64,000 bases of DNA from Prorocentrum cordatum (GCA_963575745.1 CAUYUJ010000695.1:1-64000); one strand, 5' to 3'. Positions 10,117 to 22,279 are shown, counted from the stretch's first letter. Translations and numbers: made by a program. The notes: generated from the letters alone by a model not told the origin.

Positions 10117-11862
10117 TTTCCCAACCATCCTGTGGTGTTGGGTCCTCGTTTTGAAGAGACGGTGCCCCGCGTCTCCTTCCTCCTTCCTCCTCCTCCGCCT
10201 CCTCCTCCCTCCTTCCCCTCTCCTCTTCGCCCACCCAGTACACCGTTTCGTGGCCCCAAAGGGAGCTCCACCGAAGGCCCCATGGCTGCCGGTTCCGCAT
10301 GCGTCCCGCACAACCATTTCGGCACACCCCTCACACGTTTCGTGGCCCCACAGGGAGCCTCCACCGAAGGCCCCAGTTGCTGCCCGTACAGCATGCGTCC
10401 CGCTACACCATTTCGGCACACCCCTCACACGTTTCGTGGCCACAGGGAGCCCCACGAATGGCCCCCCCATGGCTGCCGTTCCCGCATTGCGTCCCGCACA
10501 CCCCACACCATTCCAGCACACCCCTCACACGTTTCGTGGCACACAGGAGCCTCTCCGAAGGCCCCAGGCATGCCGTCCGATGCGTCCCGAACACATTTCG
10601 GCACACCCCTCACACGTTCGTGGCCCCATAGCGAAGTCAACCGAAGGCCCCATGGCTGCCGTCCGCATGCGTCCCCGCACACCCATTTCGGCGCACCCCT
10701 CACACGTTTCGTGGCCCCCATAGGGTGTTCCGCCGAAGGCCCCAGTGGCAGGGTCCGCATGCAGTTCCACCTCCATTTCGGCGCACCTCTCACACGTTTC
10801 GTGGCCCCATAGGGAGCTCCACCGAAGCCCCAGTGGTTTTACCGTCCGCATTGCGTCCCGCACAGCATTCGCCCACCCCCACACGTTTCGTGGCCCCACA
10901 GGGGCTCCACCGAAGGCACAGTTTGCATGCCGTCCCCCGCATGCGTCCCGAACACCACCCCAGTTCGGCACACCCCTCACACGTTTCGTGGCCCCACAGG
11001 GAGCTCCGCCGAAGGCCCCATGGCTGCCGTCCGCATGCGTCCGCACACCCATTTCGGCACACCCCTCACACGTTTCGTGGCCCCACAGGGAGCTCCACCG
11101 AAGGCCCCAGTGCTGCCGTCCGCATGCGTCCCGCACACCCATTTCGGCACACCCCTCACACGTTTCGTGGACCCATAGGGAGCTCCACCGAAGGCCCCAT
11201 GGCTGCCGTCCGCATGCGTCCCGCACACCCATTTCGGCACACCCCTCACACGTTTCGTGGCCCCATAGGGAGCTCCACCGAAGGCCCCATGGCTGCCGTC
11301 CGCATGCGTCCCGCACACCCAGTTCGGCACACCCCTCACACGTTTCGTGGCCCCACAGGGAGCTCCACCGAAGGCCCCAGTGCTGCCGTCCGCATGCGTC
11401 CCGCACACCCATGTCGGCACACCCCTCACACGTTTCGTGGCCCCACAGGGAGCTCCACCGAAGGCCCCAGTGCTGCCGTCCGCATGCGCCCCGCACACCC
11501 ATTTCGGCACACCCCTCGCACGTTTCGTGGCCCCATAGGGAGCTCCACCGAAGGCCCCATGGCTGCCGCCCGCATGCGTCCCGCACACCCATTTCGGCAC
11601 ACCCCTCACACGTTTCGTGGCCCCACAGGGAGCTCCACCGAAGGCCCCAGTGCTGCCGTCCGCATTCGTCCCGCACACCCATTTCGGCACACCCCTCACA
11701 CGTTTCGTGGCCCCACAGGGAGCTCCACCGAAGGCCCCATGGCTGCCGTCCGCATGCGTCCCGCACACCATTTCGGCACACCCCTCACACGTTTCGTGGC
11801 CCCACAGGGAGCTCCACCGAAGGCCCCAGTGCTGCCGTCCGCATGCGTCCCGCACACCAGGT
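10117..11862. repeat. 90-bp satellite, array 1 with its 5' flank
   Basis: A unique flank (10117-10190, with GTTTTGAAGAGACGGTGCCC) leads through a pyrimidine tract into tandem monomers. From about 11070 the monomers are exactly 90 bp, each with CACACGTTTCGTGGCCCCA, GAGCTCCACCGAAGGCCCCA and CCGCATGCG. Two monomer types recur, ATAGGG with CCATGG and ACAGGG with CCAGTG. Since 90 is divisible by three, three or more frames stay open, giving spurious 30-residue-repeat proteins. Confidence 0.9.
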
Positions 11863-12270
11863 GTGTGGCGTGCCGACATGGGCGTCGCGGCGCGCGGGCG
11901 CTGCCGTCGGGGTTCCCAGGGAAGCCCCCTGCAGAGGCGACGCTCAGAGTCACGAGTACCGAGAGTCACGCAGACCAAAACTGTTCACAGTCGTATACAT
12001 ACATTTACACTGGGCGTATCCATGCACGCATTCATGCGAATAGAATCAATCGCGCGCAGATTCATTCATAATCAGACTCGCTCGCGATCCGACTCGCACG
12101 CGCTCAAGCTTTCATATTCGGACCTATCGTCTTCGTTCGTGTTGTGTACACTGCCACGCATTTCGGCACACCCCTCATACGGCTCGTGGCCCCATAGGGA
12201 GCGCCACCGAAGAAGATATTCACAATTGCGGTAGTCTCAACTGCATATGGTTGGGTCCTTCGCCAGGCTA
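11863..12270. other. Spacer between satellite arrays
   Basis: Non-satellite DNA with a stray partial monomer at 12150-12215 (ATTTCGGCACACCCCTCATA). No gene recognised. Confidence 0.5.
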
Positions 12271-14990
12271 ATTTCCCAACCATCCTGTGGTGTTGGGTCC
12301 TCGTTTTGAAGAGACGGTGCCCCGCGTTCTCCTTCCTTCCTTCCTTCCTCCCGCTGCCTCCTCCCCCCCCTCCTCCCTCCTCCCTCCTCCCCCTCTTCCC
12401 TGCGTTTCACCCACTCAGTACAGCGCTTCGTAGCCCCATAGGAGCTCCGCCGAAGGCCCCAGTGCTGCCGCCCGCATGCGTCACGCACACCAAATTCGGC
12501 ACACCCCTCACACGTTTCGTGGCCCCATAGGGAGCTCCGCCGAAGGCACCAGTGCTGCCGCCCGCATGCGTCACGCACACCCAATTCGGCACACCCCTCA
12601 CACGTTTCGTGGCCCCATAGGGAGCTCCACCGAAGGCCCCAGTTGCTGCGCTCCCATGCGCCCACCGCACCCATTTCGGCACACCCCTCACACGCTTCGT
12701 GGCCCCATAGGGAGCTCCACCGAAGGCCACATGGCTGCCGTCCGCATGCGTTCCGCACACCCATTTCGGCACACCCCTCACACGTTTCGTGGCCCCACAG
12801 GGAGCTCCACCGAAGGCCCCAGTGCTGCCGTCCGCATGCGTCCCGCACACCCATTTCGGCACACCCCTCACACGCTTCGTGGCCCCATAGGGAGCTCCGC
12901 CGAAGGCCCAAGTGTTTGCCGCCCGCATGCGTCACGCACAACCAATTCGGGCACCAACCCCCCTCACACGGTTCCTGGCACATAGGGAGCTCCGCCGCAA
13001 AAGGCAAGGCCCCAGTGCCACCACCCGCATGCGTCACGCACACTCATTTCGGCACACCCCTCACACGTTTCGTGGCCCCATAGGGAGCTCCGCCGAAGGC
13101 CCCAGTGCTGCCGCCCGCATGCATCACGCACACCCAATTCGGCACACCCCTCACACGTTTCGTGGCCCCATAGGGAGCTCCACCGAAGGCCCCAGTGCTG
13201 CCGCCCGCAAGCGTCAGCCACACCCAATTCGGCACACCCCTCACACGTTTCGTGGCCCCATAGGGAGCTCCACCGAAGGCCCCATGGCTGCCGTCCGCAT
13301 GCGTCCCGCACACCCATTTCGGCACACCCCTCACACGTTTCGTGGCCCCACAGGGAGCTCCACCGAAGGCCCCAGTGCTGCAGCCCGCAAATGCGTCCCG
13401 GCACACCCAATTCGGAACACCCCACACGTTTCGTGGCCCCATAGGGAACCCTGCCGAAGGCCCCAGTTGCTGCCGCCCGCATTTGCGTCACGCACACCCA
13501 ATTCGGCACACCACCCCCCCACACGCATATCGTGGCCCCCATAGGGAGCTCGCCGAAGGCCCCTGTGCGCCGCCCCCGCATTGCGTCCCCGCACACCATT
13601 CAGCACACCCTCACACGGTTTCGTGGCCCCATAGGGAACTCCGCCGAAGGCCCCAGCGCTGCCGCCCGCATGCGTCACGCACACCAATTCGGCACACCCC
13701 TCACACGTTTCGTGACCCCATAGGGAGCTCCGCCGAAGGCCCCAGTGCTGCCGCCCGCATGCGTCACGCACACCCAATTCGGCACACCCCTCACACGTTT
13801 CGTGGCCCCATAGGGAACCCCGCCGAAGGCCCCAGTGCTGCCGCCCGCATGCGTCACGCACACCCAATTCGGCACACCACTCACACGCTTCGTGGCCCCA
13901 TAGGGAGCTCCGCCGAAGGCCCCAGTGCTGCCGCCCGCATGCATCACTCACACCCAATTCGGCACACCCCTCACACGTTTCGTGGCCCCATAGGGAGCTC
14001 CGCCGAAGGCCCCAATGCTGCCGCCCGCATGCGTCCCGCACACCCAATTCGGCACACACCTCACACGCTTCGTGGCCCCATAGGGAGCTCCACCGAAGGT
14101 CCCGGTTGGTGTGCCCGCATGCGTCCCGCACATTCATTTCGGCACACCCTCACACGTTTCGTGGCCCCACAGGGAGCTCCACCGAAGGCCCCAGTGCTGC
14201 CGCCCGCATGCGTCCCGTCCACCCATTTCGGCGCACCTCTCACGCGTTTCGTGGCCCGGTAGGGAGCTCCGCCGAAGGTCCCAGTTGGTGTGCCCGCATG
14301 CGTCCCGCACACCCATTTCGGCATACCCTTCACACGTTTCGTGGCCCCATAGGGAGCTCCACCGAAGGCCCCAGTGGGTGTGCCCGCATGCGTCCCGCAC
14401 ACCCATTTCGGCACACCCCTCACGCGTTTCGTGACCCCTCACACGTTTCGTGGTCCCATAGGGAGCTCCACCGAAGGCCGCAGTGGGTGTGCCCGCATGC
14501 GTCCCGCACACCCATTTCGGCACACCTCTCGCACGTTTCGTGGCCCCGTATGGGGGCTCCACCGAAGGTCCCAGTGCTGCCGCCCGCATGCGTCCCGCAC
14601 ACCCATTTCGGCATACCCTTCACACGCTTCGTGGCCCCATAGGGAGCTCCGCCGAAGGCCCCAGTGCTGCCGCCCGCATGCGTCCCGCACACCCATGTCG
14701 GCACACCCCTCTCGCGTTTCGTGGCCCTTCACGCGTTTCGTGGCCCCATAGGGAGCTCCGCCGAAGGCCCCAGTGGGTGTGCCCGCATGCGTCCCGCACA
14801 CACATTTCGGCCCACCCCTCGCACGTTTCGTGGCCCTGTAGAGGGCTCCACCGAAGGTCCCAGCGGGTGTGCCCGCATGCGTCCCGCACACCCATTTCGG
14901 CACACCTTTCACACGTTTCGTGGCCCCATAGGGAGCTCCACCGAAGGCCCCAGTGAGTGTGCCCACATGCGTCCCGCACACCCATGTTGT
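12271..14990. repeat. 90-bp satellite, array 2 with duplicated 5' flank
   Basis: Begins with the same flank as array 1 (CCATCCTGTGGTGTTGGGTC, then GTTTTGAAGAGACGGTGCCC), a pyrimidine tract, and then diverged 90-bp monomers. Sub-variants cluster: a GTCACGCACACCCAATTCGG type dominates 12440-14050, and a GGGTGTGCCCGCATGCG type dominates 14100-14990. More indels than array 1, suggesting an older array. Confidence 0.9.
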
Positions 14991-14992
14991 AA

Positions 14993-15165
14993 TCCGGTGG
15001 CTAACAACAAGTTTGAGCCCCGTGACTTTCCCTGATGAAAAACAGGGTGCGGGCCCCGGAGGAAGCACTTCAATTGAAAACCACAATGGTCACTGGAGGG
15101 GGGATCAACACGACTTTATTCTTCAGTAGTGGTGGTTCAACAACAGCAACAGCAATAGCAACAGC
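14993..15165 (-). repeat. S module, reverse
   Basis: Carries AAAACAGGGTGCGGGCCCCG, CACTTCAATTGAAAACCACA and GGGGGATCAACACGAC, then a CAA/CAG tract. It abuts the end of satellite array 2. Confidence 0.75.
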
Positions 15166-15166
15166 A

Positions 15167-15310
15167 ACACCACTCATTTTCAGACTGGTCGCTCTTATTT
15201 GCGCGCGTGCCATTCAGCACGTATGTCACGAACCTTCGATACCCGCCCTCCCCGTCTTCGATTGTACCCCTTTGGGTTCTATGTTTCTTACCTGAAGCGT
15301 GTATCTCATG
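15167..15310 (+). repeat. Module M, forward
   Basis: CAGACTGGTCGCTCTTATTT, CCTTCGATACCCGCCCTCC and GTACCCCTTTGGGT align with the M consensus. Confidence 0.7.
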
Positions 15311-15794
15311 CCCCTACGGCAGGGGAAGAGAGGATGAATGGAAGGGAGAGGGGCATGGGGAGGGATGAGGGTGGAGTAAGAAAGAGAGAGAGAGCGAGAG
15401 AAACAAAAAAAAACAATAACAACAGAAAGAGAGAAAGAGAGAGAGAGAGAGAGAGACAGAGTAGCAGGAAGGGGGTTAGGAACAGAAAGCACGTGGCAGA
15501 AGCAGATGGGCAGATCAGGGGGGTTAGACCCGAACAGGCGGGTCGGGAAGGCGGACCCAGGCGGCCAGGTCGAGCATGCGGGTTGCTGAAGCGTGCGTCC
15601 TGCATGAATGGCGAGTCTCGAGCGATAGCGCCAGTCCCAAGCAAATCAGGACATAGTCCACAGCGAGAGCGTGATTCCTGAGTCTCGAGGGCGTGGCGTC
15701 TGAATAGCATGTCAAGACGTCCCACGACGTCCCGCGCGAGAGCGCGTTTTGAGAATCAACTGTGAGGCAGCATCGGGCAAACAGAATGTGTCCC
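15311..15794. repeat. Purine-rich tract and diverged 38-bp minisatellite
   Basis: GAGA-rich sequence at 15330-15475, then GC-rich sequence with AGCGATAGCGCC and AGCGAGAGCGTGATTCCTGA units of the 38-bp minisatellite (15600-15760). Confidence 0.6.
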
Positions 15795-16436
15795 GGAGGG
15801 GGGATCAACAGTATTTGTTCGACAGTAGTGAGAGTTCAAGAACAACAGCAACATCGTCATCAACAACAGCACACACACGCTCATATTGTTCGTTATTGTC
15901 ATGTCGCGTCGCACGCCACTCAAGACAAACCCTCGATATCCGCCCTCTTCGTCGTCGATCGAGCCCTCCTTGGGGTGATATCTTCCCTATCAGCCGCGTG
16001 CATCTGGCTTGGCGCAGCCTTCAAAAACAGAGGAAAGAATGGAGCAGGGTATTGACAAGGGGGAGGGAGAAGGATGGAACAGGAGAGGGGTTAGCAGGAG
16101 GGCCAGGAGCAGAAGTACAAGAAGCAGAAGCAGACGGGCGGGTCGGGCGGGCGGACATTCACGGGCAGGTCGGGCGGGCGGGCCCGAACGGCCGGGTCGA
16201 GCGGGCGGGTTGCTGAAGCGTCGGCACAGCGTGAATTGCAAAGACGTTTCGAGCGAGAGCGCGAGCCCAAATAAACCATAAGGAAATCCACATCGAGAGC
16301 GTGATTCCTGAGTCTTGGGGGCATGGCGCCGTAATACACCGTGAGGAAGTACCACGCGAGAGGACGATCCCAGCACAAAGTTTGACGTCCCGCGCGACAG
16401 CGCGAATTCGAAATACAACGTGGGGAAGTATCAAGC
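15795..16436 (+). repeat. Partial S, module M and 38-bp minisatellite
   Basis: Partial S (GGGGGATCAACAGTATTTG) at 15795-15875, M (CCCTCGATATCCGCCCTCTT) at 15880-16010, then a GC-rich segment with GGTCGGGCGGGCGG repeats and minisatellite units (AGCGAGAGCGCG) at 16200-16435. Confidence 0.6.
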
Positions 16437-16560
16437 GGGAACCGTTGTAGTCGTAGGTCGGGGGCCAGGGGCGCAGTTTGAGGACCAAGAGTTTTCTTGC
16501 TCAACAAAGGTACAAACCCTGGGAGGAGCATTCGAATTGAAAAACAGAATGTGCAATACT
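16437..16560 (-). repeat. Left half of an interrupted S module
   Basis: Reverse S up to GAATTGAAAAACAGAATGTG. The expected continuation (CAGGGGGATCAACAATAA) appears only at 20563, after the 4-kb array, so this S copy is split by it. Confidence 0.6.
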
Positions 16561-16915
16561 ACGCCGTTACAAAAGTTCGTCACGTTTCATGAGAGCTTGA
16601 AGGTGGCGTGGGTTTCGTGTCTTCCTTCCGCGTGAGCAAGCGGGCAGAGGCTGACCACTGCCCTGGCCGCGCCGAGCTGGCCCCCCCTTCCCCCCTAGAA
16701 TCCTAGCGGACTGAGTCAAGAGCGGTCGGATCAAAGATCCGGGATTTCTAAAAGTGGGATTTCATCCCTTACTATAATAGTATAGATTAAAAACGGGACA
16801 TTTTGAAATCCCGATGTGAATTCACACGGTTCCAGAAATCCCACCGGGGCGGGATTTGTCTTTGCTTATGCAAGATGATCGGCTTTTATTTTATGACGAA
16901 ACTTTTGTAACGCCG
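16561..16915 (+). mobile_element. 355-bp TIR element, copy 1
   Basis: Inverted ends CGCCGTTACAAAAGTTCGTC (left) and the complement of GACGAAACTTTTGTAACGCC (right). The interior includes ACTATAATAGTATAGAT and palindromic GGGATTTC / AAATCCC segments. No open reading frame of note. Copies are at 17503-17857, 18446-18800, 19382-19726 and 20201-20554. Confidence 0.75.
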
Positions 16916-17502
16916 ATGAGGGGATCGACGCTCGCCGCGCGGTTGAAATACCGCTAGGGGATCGACGCTCGCCGCGCGGTGTCTGAAATAATCCGCTGAG
17001 GGATCGACGCTCGCCGCGCGTGTCTTAAAAACCGCTGGGGGATCCGCTCGCCGCGCGGTGTCTGAAAATAAAAGACCGCATGGGATCGACGCTCGCCGCG
17101 CGGTGTCTGAAATACCGCTAGGGGATCGACGCTCGCCGCGCGGTGTCTGAAATACCGCTGAGGGGATCGACGCTCGCCGCGCGGTGTCTGAAATACCGCT
17201 AGGGGATCGACGCTCGCCGCGCGGTGTCTGAAATACAGCTGAGGGGATCGACGCACGCCGCGCGGTGTCTGAAATAGAAATACCGCTAGGGGATCGACGC
17301 TCGCCGCGCGGTGTCTGAAATACCCCGCTGAGGGGATTGGGGGGGGGGGCGACGCGCGCCCGCGGTTGTCTGAAATACCGCTAGGATCGACCGCTCGCCG
17401 CGCGTGTCCTGAAATACCGCTGAGGATCGACGCTCGCCGCGCGGTGTCCTGAAATACCGCTAGGATCGACGCTCGAGCCGACGGTGTCTGAAAAATACCG
17501 CT

Positions 17503-17857
17503 ACGTGCCGGTACAAAATCGTCACGTTTCATGAGAGCTTGAAGGTGGCATGGGTTTCGTGTCTTCCTTCCGCGTGAGCAAGCGGGCAGAGGCTGACCAC
17601 TGCCCCGGCCGCGCCGAGCTGGCCCCCCCTTCCCCCCTAGACTCCTAGCGGACTGAGTCAAGAGCGGTCGGATCAAAGATCCGGGATTTCTAAAAGTGGG
17701 ATTTCATCCCTTACTATAATAGTATAGATTAAAAACGGGACATTTTGAAATCCCGATGTGAATTCACACGGCTCCAGAAATCCCACCGGGGCGGGTTTTG
17801 TCTTTGCTTATGCAAGATGATCGGCTTTTATTTTATGACGAAACTTTTGTAACGCCG
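17503..17857 (+). mobile_element. 355-bp TIR element, copy 2
   Basis: Same element. The left TIR is damaged (GTGCCGGTACAAAATCGTC). Confidence 0.75.
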
Positions 17858-18445
17858 ATGAGGGGATCGACGCTCGCCGCGCGGTTGAAATACCGCTTAC
17901 CGCTGCTGTACAAGGGGATCGAAAAACTTCAGCACCCGCGGTTCGAAAAATACCGCGAGGATCGAACGCTACGCCGTCGCGGTGTCTGAAGACCGCTGGG
18001 ATCGACGCCTCGCCGCGCGGGCTGAAATACCGCTGAGGGGATCGACGCTCGCCGCGCGTGTCTGAAATACCGCTAGGGATACGACGCTCGCCGCGCGTGT
18101 CTGAATGCCGCCGAGGGGATCGACGCTCGCCGCCGTGCGATGTCTAAAAACCGCTAGGGAATCGACGCTCCCCGCGCGGTGTCTGAAAACCGCTGAGGGA
18201 AGCGACGCTCGGCCGCGCGGTGTCTGAAATAAACGCCTAGGGAATCGACGCCTCCTCGCCGCGCGGTTGTCTGAAATACCGCTGAGGGGATCGACGCTCG
18301 CCGCGCGGTGTCTGAAATACCGCTAGGGGATCGACGCCCGCCGCGCGGTGTCTGAAATACCGCAGAGGGGATCGACGCTCGCCGCGCGGTGTCTGAAATA
18401 CCGCTAGGGGATCGACGCTCGCCGCGCGGTGTCTGAAATACCGCT

Positions 18446-18800
18446 ACGCCGTTACAAAAGTTCGTCACGTTTCATGAGAGCTTGAAGGTGGCGTGGGTTT
18501 CGTGTCTTCCTTCCGCGTGAGCAAGCGGGCAGAGACTGACCACTGCCCTGGCCGCGCCGAGCTGGCCCCCCCTTCCCCCCTAGAATCCTAGCGGACTGAG
18601 TCAGGAGCGGTCGGATGAAAGATCCGGGATTTCTAAAAGTGAGATTTCATCCCTTACTATAATAGTATAGATTAAAAACGGGACATTTTGAAATCCCGAT
18701 GTGAATTCACACGGCTCCAGAAATCCCACCGGGGCGGGATTTGTCTTTGCTTATGCAAGATGATCGACTTTTATTGTATGACGAAACTTTTGTAACGCCG
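18446..18800 (+). mobile_element. 355-bp TIR element, copy 3
   Basis: Same element with both TIRs intact. Confidence 0.75.
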
Positions 18801-19381
18801 ATGAGGGGATCGACGCTCGCCGCGCGGTGTCTGACATACAAATACCGCTAGGGGATCGACGCTCGCCGCGCGGTGTCTGAAATACCGCTGAGGGGATCGA
18901 CGCTCGCCGCGCGGTGTCTGAAATACCGCTAGGGGATCGACGCTCGCCGCGCGGTGTCTGAAATCCCGCTGAGGGGATCGACGCTCGCCGCGCGGTGTCT
19001 GAAATACCGCTAGGGGATCGACGCTCGCCGCGCGGTGTCTGAAATACCGCTGAGGGGATCGACGCTCGCCGCGCGGTGTCTGAAATACCGCGGGGGGATC
19101 GACGCTCGCCGCGCGGTGTCTGAAATACCGCTGAGGGGATCGACGCTCGCCGCGCGGTGTCTGAAATACCGCTAGGGGATCGACGCTCGCCGCGCGGTGT
19201 CTGAAATACCGCTTAGGGGATCGACGCTCGCCGCGCGGTGACTGAAATACCGCTTAGGGGATCGACCGCTCGCCGCGCGGTGTCCCTGAAATACCCGCTG
19301 AGGATCGACGCTCGCCGCGCGGTGTCGGAAATACCGCTAGGGATCGACGCTCGCTATGCCGCGCGGTGTCTGAAAACCGCT

Positions 19382-19726
19382 ACGCCGTTACAAAATTCTC
19401 ACTTCATGAGACTTGAAGGTGGCATGGGTTTCGTGTCTTCCTTCCGCGTGAGCAAGCGGGCAGAGGCTGTCCTGCCCTGGCCGCGCCGAGCTGGCCCCCC
19501 CTTCCCCCCTAGAATCCTAGCGGACTGAGTCAAGAGCGGTCGGATCAAAGATCCGGGATTTCTAAAAGTGGGATTTCATCCCTTACTATAATAGTATAGA
19601 TTAAAACGGGACATTTTGAATCCCGATGTGAATTCACACGGTTCCAGAAATCCCACCGGGGCGGGATTTGTCTTTGCTTATGCAAGATGATCGCTTTTAT
19701 TTTATGACGAAACTTTTGTAACGCCG
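19382..19726 (+). mobile_element. 355-bp TIR element, copy 4
   Basis: Same element with several small deletions near the left end (ACAAAATTCTCACTTCATG). Confidence 0.75.
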
Positions 19727-20200
19727 ATGAGGGGGTCGACGCTCGCCGCGCGGTTGGAAATACCGCTAGGGGATCGACGCTCGCCGCGCGGTGTCTGAAA
19801 TACCGCTGAGGGGATCGACGCTCGCCGCGCGGTGTCTGAAATACCGCTGAGGGGATCGACGCTCGCCGCGCGGTGTCTGAAATACCGCTGAGGGGGGATC
19901 GACGCTCGCCGCGCGGTGTCTGAAATACCGCTAGGGGATCGACGCTCGCCGCGCGGTGTCTGAAATACCGCCGAGGGGATCGACGCTCGCCGCGCGGTGT
20001 CTGAAATACCGCTAGGATCGACGCTCGCCGCGCGTGTCTGAAATACAGCTGAGGGATCGCGCTCGCCGCGCGGTGTCTGAAACCGCTAGGGGATCGACGC
20101 CGCCGCGCGGTGTCTGAAATACCGCTGAGGGATCGACGCTCGCCGCGCGGTGTCTGAAATACCGCTAGGGGATCGACGCTCGCCGCGCGAAAATACCGCT

Positions 20201-20554
20201 ACGCCGTTACAAAAGTTCTCACGTTTCATGAGAGCTTGAAGTGGTGGTGGGTTTCGTGTCTTCCTTCCGCGTGAGCAAGCGGGCAGAGGCTGACCACTGC
20301 CCTGGCCGCGCCGAGCTGGCCCCCCCTTCCCCCCTAGAATCCTAGCGGACTGAGTCAAGAGCGGTCGGATCAAAGATCCGGGATTTCTAAAAGTGGGATT
20401 TCATCCCTTACTATAATAGTATAGATTTAAAACGGGACATTTTGAAATCCCGATGTGAATTCACACGGCTCCAGAAATCCCACCGGGGCGGGATTTGTCT
20501 TTGCTTATGCAAGATGATCGACTTTTATTTTATGACGAAACTTTTGTAACGCCG
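20201..20554 (+). mobile_element. 355-bp TIR element, copy 5
   Basis: Same element; it closes the array and is followed directly by the right half of the split S module. Confidence 0.75.
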
Positions 20555-20562
20555 ATGTAGGC

Positions 20563-20640
20563 AGGGGGATCAACAATAACGTTCCCTTTAAAGGAATGAA
20601 GTCAGCGCAACAGCAACAACAACGCAACAGCAACTCGCAT
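20563..20640 (-). repeat. Right half of the interrupted S module
   Basis: CAGGGGGATCAACAATAACG followed by CAACAGCAACAACAACG, the continuation expected for the S copy broken at 16555. Confidence 0.6.
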
Positions 20641-21339
20641 CTCGGAGCTCAAATTCAGCCGCGCGCCCAGAGACAGTGAATGACCGTTCGGCCCTGCACT
20701 CTGATCGTAGAATCCTGCCGAATAGTAGAATCTCAAATGGTAGAAGATCGAGGTATAAACATGAACATGTACATGTATGCGTGTATGTATATGCCTCCTC
20801 CCGCTTCCACCATCCACATCCATGTTTCCTAACCTATGTGGACGCTTGTGATCCAGGAGGTGGACCGTGGAGGAGAGGCGGGACGAGGAGGCGGAGGAGG
20901 AGGAGGAGGAGAACAAGTGGGAGGAGGAGGAGGAGGAGGACGCGGAGGAGGAGGAGGAGGAGGAGGAAGAGGAAACGTGGGAGGAGGAGGAAAAGGAGAA
21001 ATTGGAGGAGGAGGACCAGTGTAAACCTAAGAGCCATCAACGACCCTCCTTCCAAGCTCCCTCTTCATAGGCCCCTACAACGGTTCATTTCCATTGAGGG
21101 AATTTCATTGCCTCGTTTGAAGAGGACCGTTTGAAGATCAACGCCACGGATCAACGTGACTGCTGCGTTTTGACGATCCGGATCCGTGCCATAACGCCAT
21201 TTTTGGAGTTTCAACACCGCGAATCACCATAATTTTTGCGCCCGCAGAACCCTGAACCTTTACAAACAAGAAAATAAAAAGCAGCCACAATTTCTGACAC
21301 GCTGATCATGGGAAGCCTGAAACTTTTGTAAATGTTTCA
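20641..21339. other. Unassigned DNA with a (GGA)n tract
   Basis: A GGA-rich tract at 20877-21020. Flanking sequence shows no recognisable protein or element. Confidence 0.5.
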
Positions 21340-21760
21340 ACGAACGCACGCGGCGCTAAGGCGAGAGCCACATTTTGAAAAGGAACCGCCCCCAATCCGC
21401 GGAACTCTTGCAATTTTTTATAGGACGAATGTGCGCGGCGCTCAGGCGAGAACCACATTTTGAAAAGGAGCCGCCCTCAATCCGTGGAACTCTTGCAATG
21501 TGTTTAACGAATGTGCGCGGCGCCAAGGCGAGAGCCACATTTTGAAAACAACTCGCCCTCAACCTGTGAAATTCTTGCAAATTGTTAAAACCATTGTGCG
21601 CCGCGCTAAGGCGAGAGCCACATTTTGAAAACCACCCGCCCTCCATCTGTGAAGATGTTGCAATTTTCTAGGAAGAATGTTCGCCGCGCTGAGGGGAGAG
21701 CCACATTTTGAAAACGACTCGCCCTCCATGTGTGAAGCTGTTGCCAACGTTTGAAGCTCC
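21340..21760. repeat. ~83-bp tandem repeat, five copies
   Basis: Units start near 21355, 21440, 21522, 21604 and 21688. Each carries GGCGAGAGCCACATTTTGAA and a CCGCCCTCAATCCGTGGAA variant. Confidence 0.85.
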
Positions 21761-21854
21761 AGAGTCATAAGTGGTGAGGAAGTCTCAGGCGAAACGCCCG
21801 GCACGCTCCGAAGAATTGCCTCGGGGCGCGACAGGGAGAAGTTCTTTATAAGGA

Positions 21855-22265
21855 GAAGGAATGGAGGAGGAGGGGGAGGAGGAGGAGCGGGAGGAGGAGG
21901 AGGAGGAGGGAGGAAGAGGAGGAGGAGGAGGTGGAGGAGGGAGGAGGAGGACTGACCCGCCGACCCCCCGCAGGGCGTGCGCCGTTTCCTGAGGAGCTGA
22001 GCGGCGGCCCGCTGTCCTTCGAATTCGATGCACCAGTCCGGGCATGCCCGCGGCAGGCGGCTGTGCTTCCACGGGGAGCTGCGCGGAGAGCCGGGGGCGG
22101 CTGCGGAGCCGGATGGGGCCCTTCCTCGTTTGCCTCCTCCTCCTCCTCCTCCTCCTCGTTTTCCTCCTCCTCCTCCTCCTGCTCCTCCTCCTCCTTCCTC
22201 GTTTTCCTCCTCCTCCTCCTCCTCCTTCCTCGTTTTCCTCCTCCTCCTCCTCCTCCTCCTCCTGG
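21855..22265. repeat. Inverted GGA / TCC arms around a GC-rich core
   Basis: (GGA)n at 21855-21957 and (TCC)n at 22130-22262 are complementary and flank a ~170-bp core, so the whole can fold into a long hairpin. The core itself shows no clear gene. Confidence 0.7.
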
Positions 22266-22279
22266 TTTGGATGCAACTC

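Larger units (their letters stand above)
16561..20554. repeat. Higher-order array: 40-bp minisatellite punctuated by TIR elements
   Basis: Four blocks of a 40-42-bp unit (GGGGATCGACGCTCGCCGCG then CGGTGTCTGAAATACCGCT) separated and bounded by five copies of a ~355-bp element, with spacings of about 942, 943, 936 and 819 bp. Within blocks, units tend to alternate CTAGGGG and CTGAGGGG junctions, an underlying ~82-bp dimer. Indels cluster in 17340-17500 and 17880-18260. Confidence 0.9.

Noticed and set aside
8668-10154. 453- and 364-codon frames
   Set aside because: They run through the 21-mer array and (GTC)n tract of the composite repeat. Several overlapping frames are open on both strands.
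10525-12071. Reading frames of 418-448 codons on both strands across the 90-bp satellite
   Set aside because: The unit is a multiple of three, so stop-free frames arise on both strands at once. They share no sequence with a known protein and end with the array.
16915-20200. CRISPR-like array of 40-bp repeats
   Set aside because: The repeats are contiguous with no unique spacers, and the context is eukaryotic. It is a minisatellite.
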